From positions 11,921-75,920 of the forward strand of contig JAEYUG010000104.1 of the NCBI GenBank assembly GCA_023432805.1: a DNA stretch of 64,000 nucleotides, written 5' to 3'. Origin of the DNA: Bacteroidota bacterium (GTDB lineage Bacteria; Bacteroidota; Ignavibacteria; SZUA-365). Each line of letters opens with the position of its first letter. The first letter of the stretch is position 1. Of this stretch, positions 60,198 through 64,000 are shown in pieces. The position numbers and the translations under genes were made by a program. Under the pieces are notes generated by a model. It saw only the letters and a program-made list of their open reading frames with translations. It made no database searches and was not told the origin of the DNA.

Positions 60198-61060
60198 TGA
60201 CCTCCCGTCGATGGTCGCTGCGTGTCGCAGCGCTCGCATGCATGATCGTGTGCGTTGCCGGGGCCGGGGGCGGTGTCGTCGTCGCACAGCCTGGTCCGCA
60301 CACCGGTTGCCTGGTTGTGCAGGGAGGTCGTGCACATGACTTCGGAAAGATGGAGCAAACGCAGACGGTCGAACATACCTTCGTGCTCAAGAACACCTGC
60401 TCGGAGACGATCGAGCTCGACGGCGCGAAAACGAGTTGCGGGTGCACTGCCGCAGTGGTCTCCGAGAAGTCGGTGCCACCGGGTGGAACGGCGCGAATCA
60501 ATGTGCGCTATACGCCGACCACGGGAAGCGCGGGTCTCGTGACCAAGACGGTCAGCGTGTATGAGCGTGGACAACCGGCCGCCCCCATCATCGACATGAC
60601 GATCAGTGCAACGGTCAAGACCGATCTCACGATCACCCCGTCGAATGCACGGTTCGGTGAAGGGACGCCCGGCAGTGCGATGACCGCCACGGTCACCCTG
60701 CGCAATACAGGAGACCGCCCCTTCGTGGTCGAACCGATCATCAATACGATGACAGTGTATGCGGGTGACGTGGGTGGTTCGACAGGAGCCGCCACTCCCA
60801 TCCCGCATTCCGCCGTACGCATCGAACCTACGGATCTGTACTTGAAGGCCGGTGAAAAGCGCGAGGTGAGGGTGACGGTCACACCGTCCGCATCGGGACA
60901 GCTCTACGGAGCCATCGAGTTCAAGTCACCCACGGCTCGTGTATTTCTCTCGCTGTCTGGCGTTGTCGGCGTCGGCACAGGTGATGCAGGGAGTGGATCG
61001 GCAGCCCCGCAACCTTCCACTCCCGCGAAGAAGAGCAGGAAATCCGGCGGGAGGAAGTAA
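60194..61060 (+). CDS. Exported DUF1573 protein, copy 3
   Basis: The 288-aa protein has a signal peptide (VAALACMIVCVAGAGGGVVVAQ), DUF1573 motifs HDFGKMEQTQTVEHTFVLKN and TSCGCTAAVVSEKSVPPGG, and a second Ig-like half with EKREVRVTVTPSASGQLYGA. The C-terminus is a basic Ser/Pro tail (PAKKSRKSGGRK). It is coupled by ATGA to the half-ferritin gene, so iron or redox stress in the envelope is a possible common theme, by inference. Confidence 0.86.
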   Translation: MMTSRRWSLRVAALACMIVCVAGAGGGVVVAQPGPHTGCLVVQGGRAHDFGKMEQTQTVEHTFVLKNTCSETIELDGAKTSCGCTAAVVSEKSVPPGGTARINVRYTPTTGSAGLVTKTVSVYERGQPAAPIIDMTISATVKTDLTITPSNARFGEGTPGSAMTATVTLRNTGDRPFVVEPIINTMTVYAGDVGGSTGAATPIPHSAVRIEPTDLYLKAGEKREVRVTVTPSASGQLYGAIEFKSPTARVFLSLSGVVGVGTGDAGSGSAAPQPSTPAKKSRKSGGRK

Positions 61061-61088
61061 GCTCCTGCGTCTGCTCGCGCATCATATC

Positions 61089-61616
61089 GTGGTGGTCGTG
61101 TCGCATCGTCAATTCAATGACGACGAATTCGCTGCGGTCACGTCCATTCTCACGCGTGAAGGTGCCCGCTGGCGCATTGCGGGAACGTCCATGCAACCTG
61201 CGCTCGGTGTGCATGGAACGACTGTGCGTCCGCACATGTTGTTGAGTGAGCTGCACATCGACGCGTGTGATGCCCTCGTGTTCATTGGCGGCAACGGTGC
61301 ACGCGACTACTGGTCGCATCCCCGTGTACACAACGTCGTGCGCTCGATGCACGAACACGGCCGACTGCTTGCCGCCATCTGCATCGCTCCCGTGATTTTC
61401 GCCCGTGCCGGCATACTCAAGGGCAGGCAGGCTTCGTGCCACCCATCGGCGCGTCGTGATCTCGAATCCGCTGGTGCGCAGTACATGCTCGCACCTGTGC
61501 ATGTCGACGACACACTGGTGACGGCCAGTGGTCCCACTGCGGCACGTGAGTTCGCCGAAGCAATCGTTACATCCCTCGCACCGTCTCTACGACCGCAGAC
61601 GCCGGTCACGGTTTGA
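61089..61616 (+). CDS. DJ-1/PfpI-family protein
   Basis: The product has the class I glutamine amidotransferase-like fold of DJ-1/PfpI: an N-terminal strand VVVSHRQFNDDEF, LVFIGGNGARDYW, and the nucleophile elbow LLAAICIAPVIFARAG (Cys in AAICIAP). The family includes proteases, chaperones and glyoxalases. The start is unclear: GTG at 61089 is listed, but a GGGAGG at 61049-61054 would better fit CTG at 61065. It directly follows DUF1573 copy 3. Confidence 0.78.
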   Translation: MVVVSHRQFNDDEFAAVTSILTREGARWRIAGTSMQPALGVHGTTVRPHMLLSELHIDACDALVFIGGNGARDYWSHPRVHNVVRSMHEHGRLLAAICIAPVIFARAGILKGRQASCHPSARRDLESAGAQYMLAPVHVDDTLVTASGPTAAREFAEAIVTSLAPSLRPQTPVTV

Positions 61617-61673
61617 TGCTGCGTCAGCAGCTTTCTCGTTTCATGTATCAAAATCCTGCATCACGGAGGACAG

Positions 61674-63497
61674 TTGTCCGCACATACATTTCACATTCCC
61701 GTACTCGGGGTGGCCTATTCAGTGGATACGCCGCTGAAGGTCGCACGTTTCGGCATTTCTTCGGTCATGTCGATCATCGACGACACGCTCCTTGAGCGTC
61801 TGCGTGGCCACTATGAAGCTGAGCGAGGCAGACCCTATCTGGCCATCGAAACGCGTGACGAAGATGCACGTGCGCGCCGTATCACAGCCTATCTCGACAT
61901 GGTCGACGATATCGTGAAGGACCAGGTGCGTGCCATGAAGGAGGAGGGGTTCGTCGAGGGTGGCGATCTGCGGCAGTACTTCGAACTCCTGCCGGACACC
62001 TCGGCTGTCAAGGCGATATATCGCACGATGCTGGCTTCCGATGATCCGCAGCTTGTGGCGCGTTTGAAGGAGCACTTGCTGTCGAGTGTGATTCCCGGTT
62101 CGCTCGATGTGAACATCATGACCAAGATCGACAAGGCAAATGAGAACCGCCGGGGCGAGCCGTTGCCTGTACAGTTCAATGATGCACATGCGGCACTTCG
62201 GGGATTCGCGAACAGCCGCCTCGAGAGCAGCATCGTGTTTTCTGCAGGCATGAATCCTCGTCTGTACGCGTATGCCGCGACGCTCGATGGATTCGCTCCC
62301 CGAGCAGATGGAACCTTCGCCAAGCGGATTATCATCAAGGTGTCGGATTTCCGCTCGGCCTTGATCCAGGGCAAGTTTCTTGCAAAGAAGGGACTCTGGG
62401 TCTCCGAGTACCGGATCGAGTCGGGACTCAATTGCGGCGGTCATGCCTTCGCCACCGACGGGCTTCTGCTCGGGCCGATACTGGAGGAGTTCCGCACACG
62501 GCGGGAGGAGCTGCGCGACGTGACCTCGGAGCTGTTCGTGCAAGCCATGCGTACCCGTGGGATGGAGATGGACGCTGCACGGCTTCCGATGGAGGTGACG
62601 GTACAAGGTGGTGTGGGGACGGCGAGCGAGCACGATTTCCTCATACGCCATTACAAGGTGAGCAGTGTTGGATGGGGCAGTCCATTCCTGCTCGTTCCGG
62701 AGGCCACGAACGTGGATGACGAAACCCTCGAGAAACTGTGTCACGCGGGGGAGGCTGACATTTATCTGAGCGGGATCTCGCCCCTGGGTGTACCGTTCAA
62801 TAATTTGCGCAACAATGCAAAGGATGTGGAGAAATTTCAGCGCGTTGAAGATGGCAGGCCCGGGAGTCCTTGCAAGAAGAAATTTCTTTCGTTCAACACC
62901 GAGTTCACGGAGAAGCCTGTTTGCACGGCATCGACGGGATACATCGCAAACAAGCTGCAGGAGCTCAAGGAACGCTTTCTTCCCGCAGAAGAGCATCGGC
63001 TTGAACATGACACCATTGTCGACAAGGTCTGTCTCTGCGAGGGCCTGATTGCTTCTGCCTTGTCGCGTCACGGGATGTCTCTGTACAAGCAGAGCATGGC
63101 GGCGTCAATCTGTCCCGGTCCCAACCTCGCCTATTACTCCCGTCGCGCGACATTGCGTGAGATGGTGGACCACATCTACGGGCGCATGAATCTGATGACG
63201 GACCCGAAACGTCCGAACATGTTCATGAAGGAACTGAGCCTGTACATCGATTATCTGCAGAAGAAGCAAGATGAGCACGCGCGTCAGGGTTCCAATCATA
63301 CAGAGGCCTTTTTTCTCAGCTTCTATGAAAGCCTGTGCGAAGGGATCGCATACTACAAGGAGTTGATCCCTCAGATCATCGAGGAAGCGGAGCATGTGCG
63401 TGAGCGCATGCGCGAGGATCTTGCGCAGCTCGAAGCCCGGCTGCACGCCAGCTTCATGGTTCCCGCCGGGTTCATGGTTCCCGCAGAACTTGTTTGA
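61674..63497 (+). CDS. Large unknown cytoplasmic protein
   Basis: I do not recognise this 607-aa protein. The TTG start at 61674 is supported by GGAGG 4 nt upstream. Notable parts are LGVAYSVDTPLKVARFGISS, ESGLNCGGHAFATDGLLLGP and EKPVCTASTGYI, with Cys-containing segments near residues 248, 410 and 450-480 (KVCLCEG, SICPGPN) that could bind a metal cluster. Gly-rich loops and the ISS/ISPLGVPFNN phrases suggest a barrel enzyme of the nitronate monooxygenase or glutamate synthase type, but this is weak. The C-terminus has a short duplication FMVPAG/FMVPAE. Confidence 0.75.
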   Translation: MSAHTFHIPVLGVAYSVDTPLKVARFGISSVMSIIDDTLLERLRGHYEAERGRPYLAIETRDEDARARRITAYLDMVDDIVKDQVRAMKEEGFVEGGDLRQYFELLPDTSAVKAIYRTMLASDDPQLVARLKEHLLSSVIPGSLDVNIMTKIDKANENRRGEPLPVQFNDAHAALRGFANSRLESSIVFSAGMNPRLYAYAATLDGFAPRADGTFAKRIIIKVSDFRSALIQGKFLAKKGLWVSEYRIESGLNCGGHAFATDGLLLGPILEEFRTRREELRDVTSELFVQAMRTRGMEMDAARLPMEVTVQGGVGTASEHDFLIRHYKVSSVGWGSPFLLVPEATNVDDETLEKLCHAGEADIYLSGISPLGVPFNNLRNNAKDVEKFQRVEDGRPGSPCKKKFLSFNTEFTEKPVCTASTGYIANKLQELKERFLPAEEHRLEHDTIVDKVCLCEGLIASALSRHGMSLYKQSMAASICPGPNLAYYSRRATLREMVDHIYGRMNLMTDPKRPNMFMKELSLYIDYLQKKQDEHARQGSNHTEAFFLSFYESLCEGIAYYKELIPQIIEEAEHVRERMREDLAQLEARLHASFMVPAGFMVPAELV

Positions 63498-63524
63498 AAT
63501 CCTCTTGAAATCGCCGTATATTTA
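63494..63524 (+). promoter_or_regulatory. Promoter of tRNA-Ser, TTG-N20-TATATTTA
   Basis: TTG (within TTTG) at 63494-63496, 20-nt spacer, TATATTTA at 63517-63524, inside and just past the end of the preceding gene. It ends 34 nt before the tRNA. Confidence 0.6.
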
Positions 63525-63558
63525 AAGACGTCTGAATTTCAGGCGTTCGCATCATCCC

Positions 63559-63645
63559 GGAGAGGTGGCAGAGTGGTTGAATGCGGCGGTCTCGAAAACC
63601 GTTATACCCTCACGGGTATCGAGAGTTCGAATCTCTCCCTCTCCG
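63559..63645 (+). tRNA. tRNA-Ser (anticodon CGA)
   Basis: The 87-nt class II tRNA has acceptor arms GGAGAGG/CCTCTCC, anticodon stem GCGGT/ACCGT with loop CTCGAAA (anticodon CGA), a long variable arm TACCCTCACGGGTA, and T-loop TTCGAAT. CCA is not encoded. Confidence 0.95.
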
Positions 63646-63658
63646 CAACATGGTTCAT

Positions 63659-63691
63659 ATGGCGAAAATCACACGGTTTTCGCCATTTTTT
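63659..63691 (+). terminator. Terminator after tRNA-Ser
   Basis: A 10-bp stem ATGGCGAAAA/TTTTCGCCAT followed by a T-run. The core is nearly the same as the terminator after tRNA-Arg. Confidence 0.85.
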
Positions 63692-63817
63692 ATGCTCTCC
63701 AGACACCTGAAACGACCTGATTTGAATAGATCCATGACACTTTTATGACGGTCGTTCGTGGAACGTCGGCGAGTATGGCGTGGAACATTCGTGGATCGTC
63801 ATGGGGAGAAATGAAAA

Positions 63818-63839
63818 GAGCCGCCCTTGCAAGCGGCTC
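63818..63839. repeat. Small hairpin upstream of the last gene
   Basis: GAGCCGC/GCGGCTC arms with an 8-nt loop. On the minus strand it is followed by CTTTTCATTTC and could terminate leftward transcription. Confidence 0.45.
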
Positions 63840-63864
63840 ATTGGGGAAAGAGAGACAGCATCAA

Positions 63865-64000
63865 TTGGCAACAGATCGACCGAGGCTTGACCTCGAACTG
63901 AACACGCCCGTGACGCTCGAACTGCTGTTCGACAAGCCCCTCCAGGGCGAAAACCGCTACGGACCCTACTTCCTCTACGCGCTGCGCGATGCCGACACGG
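63865..64000 (+). CDS. Start of an unidentified gene, cut by the window end
   Basis: An open frame from TTG 63865 reads RPRLDLELNTPVTLELLFD and GENRYGPYFLYALRDAD to the last base. The sequence is gene-like and resembles the N-terminal beta-rich part of proteins seen in mobile elements, but no family can be named. Its place right after a tRNA raises the chance of a second integrated element. The start is uncertain. Confidence 0.45.
   Translation, partial: MATDRPRLDLELNTPVTLELLFDKPLQGENRYGPYFLYALRDADT

Overview
The window is chromosomal, GC-rich bacterial DNA with compact, often overlapping genes and two tRNAs. Several features point to the Bacteroidota/Chlorobiota/Ignavibacteria/Kapabacteria assemblage. 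Two secreted proteins end in the type IX secretion (T9SS) sorting domain with the NYPNPFNP signature. There is a PorW/SprE-like TPR lipoprotein and a bacillithiol-type BshA. Several promoters read TTG, then 19-20 nt, then TAnnTTTG-like, as in Bacteroidota. The lineage is an inference and I would not go below phylum-group level.

Layout. 1-9.6 kb (minus strand): a WecG/TagA-type glycosyltransferase, then a hydrogen locus transcribed leftward: response regulator, hydC, hydB, hydA ([FeFe] hydrogenase), membrane histidine kinase, hydG, hydE, and a small unknown protein. 9.8-13.4 kb (plus): a divergent pair made of a hydrogenase-like H2/redox sensor kinase and a receiver-PAS-kinase. Together these form an H2 production/sensing module; hydF is not in the window. 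13.6-14.1 kb: a T9SS cargo protein.

14.2-20 kb: a decayed integrative element in the 3' end of tRNA-Arg(TCT). It holds a broken tyrosine integrase, three small unknown genes, a secreted protein, an HNH nuclease, and a four-gene overlapping operon (ParB-like; ABC-type ATPase fused to a GNAT; formyltransferase; a truncated fourth gene). Every member of that operon is damaged by stops, frameshifts or truncation. It is the best candidate for an uncharacterised system. 20.4-22.0 kb: an AT-richer T9SS cargo protein.

22.3-34.1 kb: a signalling island with a receiver/multi-PAS kinase, an L,D-transpeptidase, a PDZ-7TM kinase with an OmpR regulator, an outer-membrane barrel, three response regulators and a hybrid kinase with degenerate receivers. 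34.1-37.4 kb: gatE-gatD, the archaeal-type Glu-tRNA(Gln) amidotransferase. 38-43 kb: a MlaF-like ATPase, UvrD-type helicase, YigZ/IMPACT protein and BshA, bracketed by two clusters of palindromic REP-like repeats. 43.3-53.9 kb (plus): the TPR lipoprotein, pyrK, pyrD, ygfZ, an SDR, a LOG-family protein, a SirB1-type protein, two FAD oxidoreductases and a membrane protein, mostly with 4-17 nt overlaps. 54-58 kb: a deoxyhypusine synthase-like enzyme and a four-subunit 2-oxoacid:ferredoxin oxidoreductase (D-A-B-C), which could supply reduced ferredoxin to the hydrogenase. 58-61 kb: three paralogous DUF1573 exported proteins with a half-size ferritin-like protein among them. 61-63.5 kb: a DJ-1/PfpI-like protein and a large unknown protein. 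The window ends with tRNA-Ser(CGA), its terminator, and the start of an unidentified gene.
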